Part shown: one piece after another, positions 39,501 through 52,915 of the stretch
How positions within the stretch are numbered: the stretch's first letter is position 1
Layout of the letters: every line of letters begins with the position of its first letter
Origin: Micromussa lordhowensis
Lineage: Eukaryota > Cnidaria > Anthozoa > Scleractinia > Lobophylliidae
Assembly: GCA_964020085.1 (NCBI GenBank)
Contig: CAXHUQ010001595.1
Span: 29,397-93,396, forward strand
Direction of reading: 5' to 3'
Length of the DNA: 64,000 bases
Made by a program: the position numbers and the translations under genes
Notes under the pieces: model-generated
What the model was told of the DNA's origin: nothing
Seen by the model: only the letters and a program-made list of their open reading frames with translations
Databases searched by the model: none

Positions 39501-42075
39501 ACATCTCGCACTATGCTAACCAGCCCGTTTGCTAATTAGCCGAACTTTGCGCGCGTCGCAACTTTGCAAACTAATACCACCAAAGCACTCCCGGGGTCGG
39601 TCCGGGTCCAAATGCGAAGTATCGGAGCTGCGCGAAATCTCCCACTATGCTAATCAGCCCGCAGATCCCCAGGCGTGGCCGACTGGCTGACTCGTTAGCC
39701 GAGCTTGACGCGTGTCGCAACTTGGCAAACTAATGGCACCAAAGCACTCCTGGGGTGGGTCCGGGTCCACATGCAAAGTTTCGGAGCTGCGCGACATCTC
39801 GCACTATGCTAACCAGCCCGTTTGCTAATTAGCCGAACTTTGCGCGCGTCGCAACTTTGCAAACTAATACCACCAAAGCACTCCCGGGGTCGGTCCGGGT
39901 CCAAATGCGAAGTATCGGAGCTGCGCGAAATCTCCCACTATGCTAATCAGCCCGCAGATCCCCAGGCGTGGCCGGCTGGCTGACTCGTTAGCCGAGCTTG
40001 ACGCGTGTCGCAACTTGGCAAACTAATGGCACCAAAGCACTCCTGGGGTGGGTCCGGGTCCACATGCAAAGTTTCGGAGCTGCGCGACATCTCGCATTAT
40101 GCTAACCAGCCCGTTTGCTAATTAGCCGAACTTTGCGCGCGCCGCAACTTTGCAAACTAATACCACCAAAGCACTCCCGGGGTCGGTCCGGGTCCAAATG
40201 CGAAGTATCGGAGCTGCGCGAAATCTCCCACTATGCTAATCAGCCCGCAGATCCCCAGGCGTGGCCGGCTGGCTGACTCGTTAGCCGAGCTTGACGCGTG
40301 TCGCAACTTGGCAAACTAATGGCACCAAAGCACTCCTGGGGTGGGTCCGGGTCCACATGCAAAGTTTCGGAGCTGCGCGACATCTCGCACTATGCTAACC
40401 AGCCCGTTTGCTAATTAGCCGAACTTTGCGCGCGTCGCAACTTTGCAAACTAATACCACCAAAGCACTCCCGGGGTCGGTCCGGGTCCAAATGCGAAGTA
40501 TCGGAGCTGCGCGAAATCTCCCACTATGCTAATCAGCCCGCAGATCCCCAGGCGTGGCCGGCTGGCTGACTCGTTAGCCGAGCTTGACGCGTGTCGCAAC
40601 TTGGCAAACTAATGGCACCAAAGCACTCCTGGGGTGCGTCCGGGTCCACATGCAAAGTTTCGGAGCTGCGCGACATCTCGCACTATGCTAACCAGCCCGT
40701 TTGCTAATTAGCCGAACTTTGCGCGCGTCGCAACTTTGCAAACTAATACCACCAAAGCACTCCCGGGGTCGGTCCGGGTCCAAATGCGAAGTATCGGAGC
40801 TGCGCGAAATCTCCCACTATGCTAATCAGCCCGCAGATCCCCAGGCGTGGCCGGCTGGCTGACTCGTTAGCCGAGCTTGACGCGTGTCGCAACTTGGCAA
40901 ACTAATGGCACCAAAGCACTCCTGGGGTGGGTCCGGGTCCACATGCAAAGTTTCGGAGCTGCGCGACATCTCGCACTATGCTAACCAGCCCGTTTGCTAA
41001 TTAGCCGAAATTTGCGCGCGTCGCAACTTTGCAAACTAATACCACCAAAGCACTCCCGGGGTCGGTCCGGGTCCAAATGCGAAGTATCGGAGCTGCGCGA
41101 AATCTCCCACTATGCTAATCAGCCCGCAGATCCCCAGGCGTGGCCGGCTGGCTGACTCGTTAGCCGAGCTTGACGCGTGTCGCAACTTGGCAAACTAATG
41201 GCACCAAAGCACTCCTGGGGTGGGTCCGGGTCCACATGCAAAGTTTCGGAGCTGCGCGACATCTCGCACTATGCTAACCAGCCCGTTTGCTAATTAGCCG
41301 AACTTTGCGCGCGTCGCAACTTTGCAAACTAATACCACCAAAGCACTCCCGGGGTCGGTCCGGGTCCAAATGCGAAGTATCGGAGCTGCGCAAAATCTCC
41401 CACTATGCTAATCAGCCCGCAGATCCCCAGGCGTGGCCGACTGGCTGACTCGTTAGCCGAGCTTGACGCGTGTCGCAACTTGGCAAACTAATGGCACCAA
41501 AGCACTCCTGGGGTGGGTCCGGGTCCACATGCAAAGTTTCGGAGCTGCGCGACATCTCGCACTATGCTAACCAGCCCGTTTGCTAATTAGCCGAACTTTG
41601 CGCGCGTCGCAACTTTGCAAACTAATACCACCAAAGCACTCCCGGGGTCGGTCCGGGTCCAAATGCGAAGTATCGGAGCTGCGCGAAATCTCCCACTATG
41701 CTAATCAGCCCGCAGATCCCCAGGCGTGGCCGGCTGGCTGACTCGTTAGCCGAGCTTGACGCGTGTCGCAACTTGGCAAACTAATGGCACCAAAGCACTC
41801 CTGGGGTGGGTCCGGGTCCACATGCAAAGTTTCGGAGCTGCGCGACATCTCGCATTATGCTAACCAGCCCGTTTGCTAATTAGCCGAACTTTGCGCGCGC
41901 CGCAACTTTGCAAACTAATACCACCAAAGCACTCCCGGGGTCGGTCCGGGTCCAAATGCGAAGTATCGGAGCTGCGCGAAATCTCCCACTATGCTAATCA
42001 GCCCGCAGATCCCCAGGCGTGGCCGGCTGGCTGACTCGTTAGCCGAGCTTGACGCGTGTCGCAACTTGGCAAACT
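36509..42075 (+). repeat. Higher-order repeat of six dimers (1,758 bp)
   Basis: CGCATTATG recurs at 36,581, 38,339, 40,097 and 41,855, always 1,758 bp apart (6 x 293). GGCCGACTGG recurs at 37,924, 39,682 and 41,440 with the same period; an extra copy lies one dimer earlier at 37,631. The third and fourth copies also share T-to-C at 40,142 and 41,900 (GCGCGCCGC), which groups them. Only the first dimers of the fourth copy carry markers, so the run decays after about 42.1 kb. Confidence 0.92.
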
Positions 42076-44260
42076 AATGGCACCAAAGCACTCCTGGGGT
42101 GGGTCCGGGTCCACATGCAAAGTTTCGGAGCTGCGCGACATCTCGCACTATGCTAACCAGCCCGTTTGCTAATTAGCCGAACTTTGCGCGCGTCGCAACT
42201 TTGCAAACTAATACCACCAAAGCACTCCCGGGGTCGGTCCGGGTCCAAATGCGAAGTATCGGAGCTGCGCGAAATCTCCCACTATGCTAATCAGCCCGCA
42301 GATCCCCAGGCGTGGCCGGCTGGCTGACTCGTTAGCCGAGCTTGACGCGTGTCGCAACTTGGCAAACTAATGGCACCAAAGCACTCCTGGGGTGGGTCCG
42401 GGTCCACATGCAAAGTTTCGGAGCTGCGCGACATCTCGCACTATGCTAACCAGCCCGTTTGCTAATTAGCCGAACTTTGCGCGCGTCGCAACTTTGCAAA
42501 CTAATACCACCAAAGCACTCCCGGGGTCGGTCCGGGTCCAAATGCGAAGTATCGGAGCTGCGCGAAATCTCCCACTATGCTAATCAGCCCGCAGATCCCC
42601 AGGCGTGGCCGGCTGGCTGACTCGTTAGCCGAGCTTGACGCGTGTCGCAACTTGGCAAACTAATGGCACCAAAGCACTCCTGGGGTGGGTCCGGGTCCAC
42701 ATGCAAAGTTTCGGAGCTGCGCGACATCTCGCACTATGCTAACCAGCCCGTTTGCTAATTAGCCGAACTTTGCGCGCGTCGCAACTTTGCAAACTAATAC
42801 CACCAAAGCACTCCCGGGGTCGGTCCGGGTCCAAATGCGAAGTATCGGAGCTGCGCGAAATCTCCCACTATGCTAATCAGCCCGCAGATCCCCAGGCGTG
42901 GCCGGCTGGCTGACTCGTTAGCCGAGCTTGACGCGTGTCGCAACTTGGCAAACTAATGGCACCAAAGCACTCCTGGGGTGGGTCCGGGTCCACATGCAAA
43001 GTTTCGGAGCTGCGCGACATCTCGCACTATGCTAACCAGCCCGTTTGCTAATTAGCCGAACTTTGCGCGCGTCGCAACTTTGCAAACTAATACCACCAAA
43101 GCACTCCCGGGGTCGGTCCGGGTCCAAATGCGAAGTATCGGAGCTGCGCGAAATCTCCCACTATGCTAATCAGCCCGCAGATCCCCAGGCGTGGCCGGCT
43201 GGCTGACTCGTTAGCCGAGCTTGACGCGTGTCGCAACTTGGCAAACTAATGGCACCAAAGCACTCCTGGGGTGGGTCCGGGTCCACATGCAAAGTTTCGG
43301 AGCTGCGCGACATCTCGCACTATGCTAACCAGCCCGTTTGCTAATTAGCCGAACTTTGCGCGCGTCGCAACTTTGCAAACTAATACCACCAAAGCACTCC
43401 CGGGGTCGGTCCGGGTCCAAATGCGAAGTATCGGAGCTGCGCGAAATCTCCCACTATGCTAATCAGCCCGCAGATCCCCAGGCGTGGCCGGCTGGCTGAC
43501 TCGTTAGCCGAGCTTGACGCGTGTCGCAACTTGGCAAACTAATGGCACCAAAGCACTCCTGGGGTGGGTCCGGGTCCACATGCAAAGTTTCGGAGCTGCG
43601 CGACATCTCGCACTATGCTAACCAGCCCGTTTGCTAATTAGCCGAACTTTGCGCACGTCGCAACTTTGCAAACTAATACCACCAAAGCACTCCCGGGGTC
43701 GGTCCGGGTCCAAATGCGAAGTATCGGAGCTGCGCGAAATCTCCCACTATGCTAATCAGCCCGCAGATCCCCAGGCGTGGCCGGCTGGCTGACTCGTTAG
43801 CCGAGCTTGACGCGTGTCGCAACTTGGCAAACTAATGGCACCAAAGCACTCCTGGGGTGGGTCCGGGTCCACATGCAAAGTTTCGGAGCTGCGCGACATC
43901 TCGCACTATGCTAACCAGCCCGTTTGCTAATTAGCCGAACTTTGCGCGCGTCGCAACTTTGCAAACTAATACCACCAAAGCACTCCCGGGGTCGGTCCGG
44001 GTCCAAATGCGAAGTATCGGAGCTGCGCGACATCTCCCACTATGCTAATCAGCCCGCAGATCCCCAGGCGTGGCCGGCTGGCTGACTCGTTAGCCGAGCT
44101 TGACGCGTGTCGCAACTTGGCAAACTAATGGCACCAAAGCACTCCTGGGGTGGGTCCGGGTCCACATGCAAAGTTTCGGAGCTGCGCGACATCTCGCACT
44201 ATGCTAACCAGCCCGTTTGCTAATTAGCCGAACTTTGCGCGCGTCGCAACTTTGCAAACT

Positions 44261-44419
44261 AATACCACCAAAGCGCGCGTCGCAACTTTGCAAACTAATA
44301 CCACCAAAGCACTCCCGGCGCGAAATCTCCCACTATGCTAATCAGCCCGCAGATCCCCAGGCGTGGCCGGCTGGCTGACTCGTAAGCCGAGCTTGACGCG
44401 TGTTGCAACTTGGCAAACT
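44261..44419 (+). repeat. Scrambled B monomer of normal length (159 bp)
   Basis: The monomer starts normally (AATACCACCAAAGC), jumps back to repeat GCGCGTCGCAACTTTGCAAA from the end of the preceding A, restarts B at 44,297, and then skips from ACTCCCGG to CGCGAAATC. Exactly 36 bp are repeated and exactly 36 bp are missing, so the monomer keeps 159 bp and the array register is unbroken. The same dimer has a private GTAAGCC and a GTTGCAAC. It is the only such rearrangement in the window. Confidence 0.93.
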
Positions 44420-45884
44420 AATGGCACCAAAGCACTCCTGGGGTGGGTCCGGGTCCACATGCAAAGTTTCGGAGCTGCGCGACATCTCGCACTATGCTAA
44501 CCAGCCCGTTTGCTAATTAGCCGAACTTTGCGCGCGTCGCAACTTTGCAAACTAATACCACCAAAGCACTCCCGGGGTCGGTCCGGGTCCAAATGCGAAG
44601 TATCGGAGCTGCGCGAAATCTCCCACTATGCTAATCAGCCCGCAGATCCCCAGGCGTGGCCGGCTGGCTGACTCGTTAGCCGAGCTTGACGCGTGTCGCA
44701 ACTTGGCAAACTAATGGCACCAAAGCACTCCTGGGGTGGGTCCGGGTCCACATGCAAAGTTTCGGAGCTGCGCGACATCTCGCACTATGCTAACCAGCCC
44801 GTTTGCTAATTAGCCGAACTTTGCGCGCGTCGCAACTTTGCAAACTAATACCACCAAAGCACTCCCGGGGTCGGTCCGGGTCCAAATGCGAAGTATCGGA
44901 GCTGCGCGAAATCTCCCACTATGCTAATCAGCCCGCAGATCCCCAGGCGTGGCCGGCTGGCTGACTCATTAGCCGAGCTTGACGCGTGTCGCAACTTGGC
45001 AAACTAATGGCACCAAAGCACTCCTGGGGTGGGTCCGGGTCCACATGCAAAGTTTCGGAGCTGCGCGACATCTCGCACTATGCTAACCAGCCCGTTTGCT
45101 AATTAGCCGAACTTTGCGCGCGTCGCAGCTTTGCAAACTAATACCACCAAAGCACTCCCGGGGTCGGTCCGGGTCCAAATGCGAAGTATCGGAGCTGCGC
45201 GAAATCTCCCACTATGCTAATCAGCCCGCAGATCCCCAGGCGTGGCCGGCTGGCTGACTCGTTAGCCGAGCTTGACGCGTGTCGCAACTTGGCAAACTAA
45301 TGGCACCAAAGCACTCCTGGGGTGGGTCCGGGTCCACATGCAAAGTTTCGGAGCTGCGCGACATCTCGCACTATGCTAACCAGCCCGTTTGCTAATTAGC
45401 CGAACTTTGCGCGCGTCGCAACTTTGCAAACTAATACCACCAAAGCACTCCCGGGGTCGGTCCGGGTCCAAATGCGAAGTATCGGAGCTGCGCGAAATCT
45501 CCCACTATGCTAATCAGCCCGCAGATCCCCAGGCGTGGCCGGCTGGCTGACTCGTTAGCCGAGCTTGACGCGTGTCGCAACTTGGCAAACTAATGGCACC
45601 AAAGCACTCCTGGGGTGGGTCCGGGTCCACATGCAAAGTTTCGGAGCTGCGCGACATCTCGCACTATGCTAACCAGCCCGTTTGCTAATTAGCCGAACTT
45701 TGCGCGCGTCGCAACTTTGCAAACTAATACCACCAAAGCACTCCCGGGGTCGGTCCGGGTCCAAATGCGAAGTATCGGAGCTGCGCGAAATCTCCCACTA
45801 TGCTAATCAGCCCGCAGATCCCCAGGCGTGGCCGGCTGGCTGACTCGTTAGCCGAGCTTGACGCGTGTCGCAACTTGGCAAACT

Positions 45885-48800
45885 AATGGCACCAAAGCAC
45901 TCCTGGGGTGGGTCCGGGTCCACATGCAAAGTTTCGGAGCTGCGCGACATCTCGCACTATGCTAACCAGCCCGTTTGCTAATTAGCCGAACTTTGCGCGC
46001 GTCGCAACTTTGCAAACTAATACCACCAAAGCACTCCCGGGGTCGGTCCGGGTCCAAATGCGAAGTATCGGAGCTGCGCGAAATCTCCCACTATGCTAAT
46101 CAGCCCGCAGATCACCAGGCGTGGCCGGCTGGCTGACTCGTTAGCCGAGCTTGACGTGTGTTGCAACTTGGCAAACTAATTGCACCAAAGCACTCCTGGG
46201 GTGGGTCCGGGTCCACATGCAAAGTTTCGGAGCTGCGCGACATCTCGCACTATGCTAACCAGCCCGTTTGCTAATTAGCCGAACTTTGCGCGCGTCGCAA
46301 CTTTGCAAACTAATACCACCAAAGCACTCCCGGGGTCGGTCCGGGTCCAAATGCGAAGTATCGGAGCTGCGCGAAATCTCCCACTATGCTAATCAGCCCG
46401 CAGATCCCCAGGCGTGGCCGGCTGGCTGACTCGTTAGCCGAGCTTGACGCGTGTCGCAACTTGGCAAACTAATGGCACCAAAGCACTCCTGGGGTGGGTC
46501 CGGGTCCACATGCAAAGTTTCGGAGTTGCGCGACATCTCGCACTATGCTAACCAGCCCGTTTGCTAATTAGCCGAACTTTGCGCGCGTCGCAACTTTGCA
46601 AACTAATACCACCAAAGCACTCCCGGGGTCGGTCCGGGTCCAAATGCGAAGTATCGGAGCTGCGCGAAATCTCCCACTATGCTAATCAGCCCGCAGATCC
46701 CCAGGCGTGGCCGGCTGGCTGACTCGTTAGCCGAGCTTGACGCGTGTCGCAACTTGGCAAACTAATGGCACCAAAGCACTCCTGGGGTGGGTCCGGGTCC
46801 ACATGCAAAGTTTCGGAGCTGCGCGACATCTCGCACTATGCTAACCAGCCCATTTGCTAATTAGCCGAACTTTACGCGCGTCGCAACTTTGCAAACTAAT
46901 ACCACCAAAGCACTCCCGGGGTCGGTCCGGGTCCAAATGCGAAGTATCGGAGCTGCGCGAAATCTCCCACTATGCTTATCAGCCCGCAGATCCCCAGGCG
47001 TGGCCGGCTGGCTGACTCGTTAGCCGAGCTTGACGTGTGTCGCAACTTGGCAAACTAATGGCACCAAAGCACTCCTGGGGTGGGTCCGGGTCCACATGCA
47101 AAGTTTCGGAGCTGCGCGACATCTCGCACTATGCTAACCAGCCCGTTTGCTAATTAGCCGAACTTTGCGCGCGTCGCAACTTTGCAAACTAATACCACCA
47201 AAGCACTCCCGGGGTCGGTCCGGGTCCAAATGCGAAGTATCGGAGCTGCGCGAAATCTCCCACTATGCTAATCAGCCCGCAGATCCCCAGGCGTGGCCGG
47301 CTGGCTGACTCGTTAGCCGAGCTTGACGCATGTCGCAACTTGGCAAACTAATGGCACCAAAGCACTCCTGGGGTGGGTCCGGGTCCACATGCAAAGTCTC
47401 GGAGCTGCGCGACATCTCGCACTATGCTAACCAGCCCGTTTGCTAATTAGCCGAACTTTGCGCGCGTCGCAACTTTGCAAACTAATACCACCAAAGCACT
47501 CCCGGGGTCGGTCCGGGTCCAAATGCGAAGTATCGGAGCTGCGCGAAATCTCCCACTATGCTAATCAGCCCGCAGATCCCCAGGCGTGGCCGGCTGGCTG
47601 ACTCGTTAGCCGAGCTTGACGCGTGTCGCAACTTGGCAAACTAATGGCACCAAAGCACTCCTGGGGTGGGTCCGGGTCCACATGCAAAGTTTCGGAGCTG
47701 CGCGACATCTCGCACTATGCTAACCAGCCCGTTTGCTAATTAGCCGAACTTTGCGCGCGTCGCAACTTTGCAAACTAATACCACCAAAGCACTCCCGGGG
47801 TCGGTCCGGGTCCAAATGCGAAGTATCGGAGCTGCGCGAAATCTCCCACTATGCTAATCAGCCCGCAGATCACCAGGCGTGGCCGGCTGGCTGACTCGTT
47901 AGCCGAGCTTGACGTGTGTTGCAACTTGGCAAACTAATGGCACCAAAGCACTCCTGGGGTGGGTCCGGGTCCACATGCAAAGTTTCGGAGCTGCGCGACA
48001 TCTCGCACTATGCTAACCAGCCCGTTTGCTAATTAGCCGAACTTTGCGCGCGTCGCAACTTTGCAAACTAATACCACCAAAGCACTCCCGGGGTCGGTCC
48101 GGGTCCAAATGCGAAGTATCGGAGCTGCGCGAAATCTCCCACTATGCTAATCAGCCCGCAGATCCCCAGGCGTGGCCGGCTGGCTGACTCGTTAGCCGAG
48201 CTTGACGCGTGTCGCAACTTGGCAAACTAATGGCACCAAAGCACTCCTGGGGTGGGTCCGGGTCCACATGCAAAGTTTCGGAGTTGCGCGACATCTCGCA
48301 CTATGCTAACCAGCCCGTTTGCTAATTAGCCGAACTTTGCGCGCGTCGCAACTTTGCAAACTAATACCACCAAAGCACTCCCGGGGTCGGTCCGGGTCCA
48401 AATGCGAAGTATCGGAGCTGCGCGAAATCTCCCACTATGCTAATCAGCCCGCAGATCCCCAGGCGTGGCCGGCTGGCTGACTCGTTAGCCGAGCTTGACG
48501 CGTGTCGCAACTTGGCAAACTAATGGCACCAAAGCACTCCTGGGGTGGGTCCGGGTCCACATGCAAAGTTTCGGAGCTGCGCGACATCTCGCACTATGCT
48601 AACCAGCCCGTTTGCTAATTAGCCGAACTTTACGCGCGTCGCAACTTTGCAAACTAATACCACCAAAGCACTCCCGGGGTCGGTCCGGGTCCAAATGCGA
48701 AGTATCGGAGCTGCGCGAAATCTCCCACTATGCTAATCAGCCCGCAGATCCCCAGGCGTGGCCGGCTGGCTGACTCGTTAGCCGAGCTTGACGTGTGTCG

Positions 48801-49400
48801 CAACTTGGCAAACTAATGGCACCAAAGCACTCCTGGGGTGGATCCGGGTCCACATGCAAAGTTTCGGAGCTGCGCGACATCTCGCACTATGCTAACCAGC
48901 CCGTTTGCTAATTAGCCGAACTTTGCGCGCGTCGCAACTTTGCAAACTAATACCACCAAAGCACTCCCGGGGTCGGTCCGGGTCCAAATGCGAAGTATCG
49001 GAGCTGCGCGAAATCTCCCACTATGCTAATCAGCCCGCAGATCCCCAGGCGTGGCCGGCTGGCTGACTCGTTAGCCGAGCTTGACGCATGTCGCAACTTG
49101 GCAAACTAATGGCACCAAAGCACTCCTGGGGTGGGTCCGGGTCCACATGCAAAGTCTCGGAGCTGCGCGACATCTCGCACTATGCTAACCAGCCCGTTTG
49201 CTAATTAGCCGAACTTTGCACGCGTCGCAACTTTGCAAACTAATACCACCAAAGCACTCCCGGGGTCGGTCCGGGTCCAAATGCGAAGTATCGGAGCTGC
49301 GCGAAATCTCCCACTATGCTAATCAGCCCGCAGATCCCCAGGCGTGGCCGGCTGGCTGACTCGTTAGCCGAGCTTGACGCGTGTCGCAACTTGGCAAACT
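45885..49400 (+). repeat. Second higher-order repeat: two tandem copies of six dimers (1,758 bp)
   Basis: Copies 45,885-47,642 and 47,643-49,400 share, each at offset 1,758: CAGATCACC at 46,114/47,872; GACGTGTGTTG just after; GGAGTTGCG at 46,526/48,284; TTTACGCG at 46,874/48,632; GACGTGTGTCG at 47,036/48,794; GACGCATG at 47,330/49,088; AAAGTCTCGG at 47,398/49,156. Private changes include AATTGCACC near 46,181, GCTTATC near 46,976, GGATCC near 48,841 and GCACGCG at 49,220. The period equals that of the 36-42 kb unit but no marker is shared. Confidence 0.94.
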
Positions 49401-49693
49401 AATGGCACCAAAGCACTCCTGGGGTGGGTCCGGGTCCACATGCAAAGTTTCGGAGCTGCGCGACATCTCGCACTATGCTAACCAGCCCATTTGCTAATTA
49501 GCCGAACTTTGCGCGCGTCGCAACTTTGCAAACTAATACCACCAAAGCACTCCCGGGGTCGGTCCGGGTCCAAATGCGAAGTATCGGAGCTGCGCGAAAT
49601 CTCCCACTATGCTAATCAGCCCGCAGATCCCCAGGCGTGGCCGGCTGGCTGACTCGTTAGCCGAGCTTGACGCGTGTCGCAACTTGGCAAACT

Positions 49694-52600
49694 AATGGCA
49701 CCAAAGCACTCCTGGGGTGGGTCCGGGTCCACATGCAAAGTTTCGGAGCTGCGCGACATCTCGCACTATGCTAACCAGCCCGTTTGCTAATTAGCCGAAC
49801 TTTGCGCGCGTCGCAACTTTGCAAACTAATACCACCAAAGCACTCCCGGGGTCGGTCCGGGTCCAAATGCAAGTATCGGAGCTGCGCGAAATCTCCCACT
49901 ATGCTAATCAGCCCGCAGATCCCCAGGCGTGGCCGGCTGGCTGACTCGTTAGCCGAGCTTGACGCGTGTCGCAACTTGGCAAACTAATGGCACCAAAGCA
50001 CTCCTGGGGTGGGTCCGGGTCCACATGCAAAGTTTCGGAGCTGCGCGACATCTCGCACTATGCTAACCAGCCCGTTTGCTAATTAGCCGAACTTTGCGCG
50101 CGTCGCAACTTTGCAAACTAATACCACCAAAGCACTCCCGGGGTCGGTCCGGGTCCAAATGCGAAGTATCGGAGCTGCGCGAAATCTCCCACTATGCTAA
50201 TCAGCCCGCAGATCCCCAGGCGTGGCCGGCTGGCTGACTCGTTAGCCGAGCTTGACGCGTGTCGCAACTTGGCAAACTAATGGCACCAAAGCACTCCTGG
50301 GGTGGGTCCGGGTCCACATGCAAAGTTTCGGAGCTGCGCGACATCTCGCACTATGCTAACCAGCCCGTTTGCTAATTAGCCGAACTTTGCGCGCGTCGCA
50401 ACTTTGCAAACTAATACCACCAAAGCACTCCCGGGGTCGGTCCGGGTCCAAATGCGAAGTATCGGAGCTGCGCGAAATCTCCCACTATGCTAATCAGCCC
50501 GCAGATCCCCAGGCGTGGCCGGCTGGCTGACTCGTTAGCCGAGCTTGACGCGTGTCGCAACTTGGCAAACTAATGGCACCAAAGCACTCCTGGGGTGGGT
50601 CCGGGTCCACATGCAAAGTTTCGGAGCTGCGCGACATCTCGCACTATGCTAACCAGCCCGTTTGCTAATTAGCCGAACTTTGCGCGCGTCGCAACTTTGC
50701 AAACTAATACCACCAAAGAACTCCCGGGGTCGGTCCGGGTCCAAATGCGAAGTATCGGAGCTGCGCGAAATCTCCCACTATGCTAATCAGCCCGCAGATC
50801 CCCAGGCGTGGCCGGCTGGCTGACTCGTTAGCCGAGCTTGACGCGTGTCGCAACTTGGCAAACTAATGGCACCAAAGCACTCCTGGGGTGGGTCCGGGTC
50901 CACATGCAAAGTTTCGGAGCTGCGCGACATCTCGCACTATGCTAACCAGCCCGTTTGCTAATTAGCCGAACTTTGCGCGCGTCGCAACTTTGCAAACTAA
51001 TACCACCAAAGCACTCCCGGGGTCGGTCCGGGTCCAAATGCGAAGTATCGGAGCTGCGCGAAATCTCCCACTATGCTAATCAGCCCGCAGATCCCCAGGC
51101 GTGGCCGGCTGGCTGACTCGTTAGCCGAGCTTGACGCGTGTCGCAACTTGGCAAACTAATGGCACCAAAGCACTCCTGGGGTGGGTCCGGGTCCACATGC
51201 AAAGTTTCGGAGCTGCGCGACATCTCGCACTATGCTAACCAGCCCGTTTGCTAATTAGCCGAACTTTGCGCGCGTCGCAACTTTGCAAACTAATACCACC
51301 AAAGCACTCCCGGGGTCGGTCCGGGTCCAAATGCGAAGTATCGGAGCTGCGCGAAATCTCCCACTATGCTAATCAGCCCGCAGATCCCCAGGCGTGGCCG
51401 GCTGGCTGACTCGTTAGCCGAGCTTGACGCGTGTCGCAACTTGGCAAACTAATGGCACCAAAGCACTCCTGGGGTGGGTCCGGGTCCACATGCAAAGTTT
51501 CGGAGCTGCGCGACATCTTGCACTATGCTAACCAGCCCGTTTGCTAATTAGCCGAACTTTGCGCTCGTCGCAACTTTGCAAACTAATACCACCAAAGCAC
51601 TCCCGGGGTCGGTCCGGGTCCAAATGCGAAGTATCGGAGCTGCGCGAAATCTCCCACTATGCTAATCAGCCCGCAGATCCCCAGGCGTGGCCGGCTGGCT
51701 GACTCGTTAGCCGAGCTTGACGCGTGTCGCAACTTGGCAAACTAATGGCACCAAAGCACTCCTGGGGTGGGTCCGGGTCCACATGCAAAGTTTCGGAGCT
51801 GCGCGACATCTCGCACTATGCTAACCAGCCCGTTTGCTAATTAGCCGAACTTTGCGCGCGTCGCAACTTTGCAAACTAATACCACCAAAGCACTCCCGGG
51901 GTCGGTCCGGGTCCAAATGCGAAGTATCGGAGCTGCGCGAAATCTCCCACTATGCTAATCAGCCCGCAGATCCCCAGGCGTGGCCGGCTGGCTGACTCGT
52001 TAGCCGAGCTTGACGCGTGTCGCAACTTGGCAAACTAATGGCACCAAAGCACTCATGGGGTGGGTCCGGGTCCACATGCAAAGTTTCGGAGCTGCGCGAC
52101 ATCTCGCACTATGCTAACCAGCCCGTTTGCTAATTAGCCGAACTTTGCGCGCGTCGCAACTTTGCAAACTAATACCACCAAAGCACTCCCGGGGTCGGTC
52201 CGGGTCCAAATGCGAAGTATCGGAGCTGCGCGAAATCTCCCACTATGCTAATCAGCCCGCAGATCCCCAGGCGTGGCCGGCTGGCTGACTCGTTAGCCGA
52301 GCTTGACGCGTGTCGCAACTTGGCAAACTAATGGCACCAAAGCACTCCTGGGGTGGGTCCGGGTGCACATGCAAAGTTTCGGAGCTGCGCGACATCTCGC
52401 ACTATGCTAACCAGCCCGTTTGCTAATTAGCCGAACTTTGCGCGCGTCGCAACTTTGCAAACTAATACCACCAAAGCACTCCCGGGGTCGGTCCGGGTCC
52501 AAATGCGAAGTATCGGAGCTGCGCGAAATCTCCCACTATGCTAATCAGCCCGCAGATCCCCAGGCGTGGCCGGCTGGCTGACTCGTTAGCCGAGCTTGAC

Positions 52601-52915
52601 GAGTGTCGCAACTTGGCAAACTAATGGCACCAAAGCACTCCTGGGGTGGGTCCGGGTCCACATGCAAAGTTTCGGAGCTGCGCGACATCTCGCACTATGC
52701 TAACCAGCCCGTTTGCTAATTAGCCGAACTTTGCGCGCGTCGCAACTTTGCAAACTAATACCACCAAAGAACTCTCGGGGTCGGTCCGGGTCCAAATGCG
52801 AAGTATCGGAGCTGCGCGAAATCTCCCACTATGCTAATCAGCCCGCAGATCCCCAGGCGTGGCCGGCTGGCTGACTCGTTAGCCGAGCTTGACGCGTGTC
52901 GCAACTTGGCAAACT
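49694..52915 (+). repeat. 11-dimer block, right copy of the long-range duplication
   Basis: This is the sister of 587-3,808 with a constant 49,107-bp offset at all shared markers (for example 51,518, 52,055, 52,365, 52,602 and 52,775). I found no private variant here, while the left copy has four, so this copy looks closer to the source. Its right end is overlaid by the 1,172-bp duplication that follows. Confidence 0.88.
49828..49985 (+). repeat. B monomer with 1-bp deletion, sister of 721-878
   Basis: The same missing G (AATGCAAGTATC) lies at the 49,107-bp offset. A 1-bp deletion at the same base is an unlikely coincidence and anchors the duplication. Confidence 0.92.

Noticed and set aside
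5469..41390. GCGCAAAATC at 5,469, 6,348 and near 41,390 as links to the R subfamily, which has the same state
   Set aside because: This is a G-to-A at CpG and likely recurrent. The L dimers carrying it have no other R state, so it is not evidence of L/R exchange.
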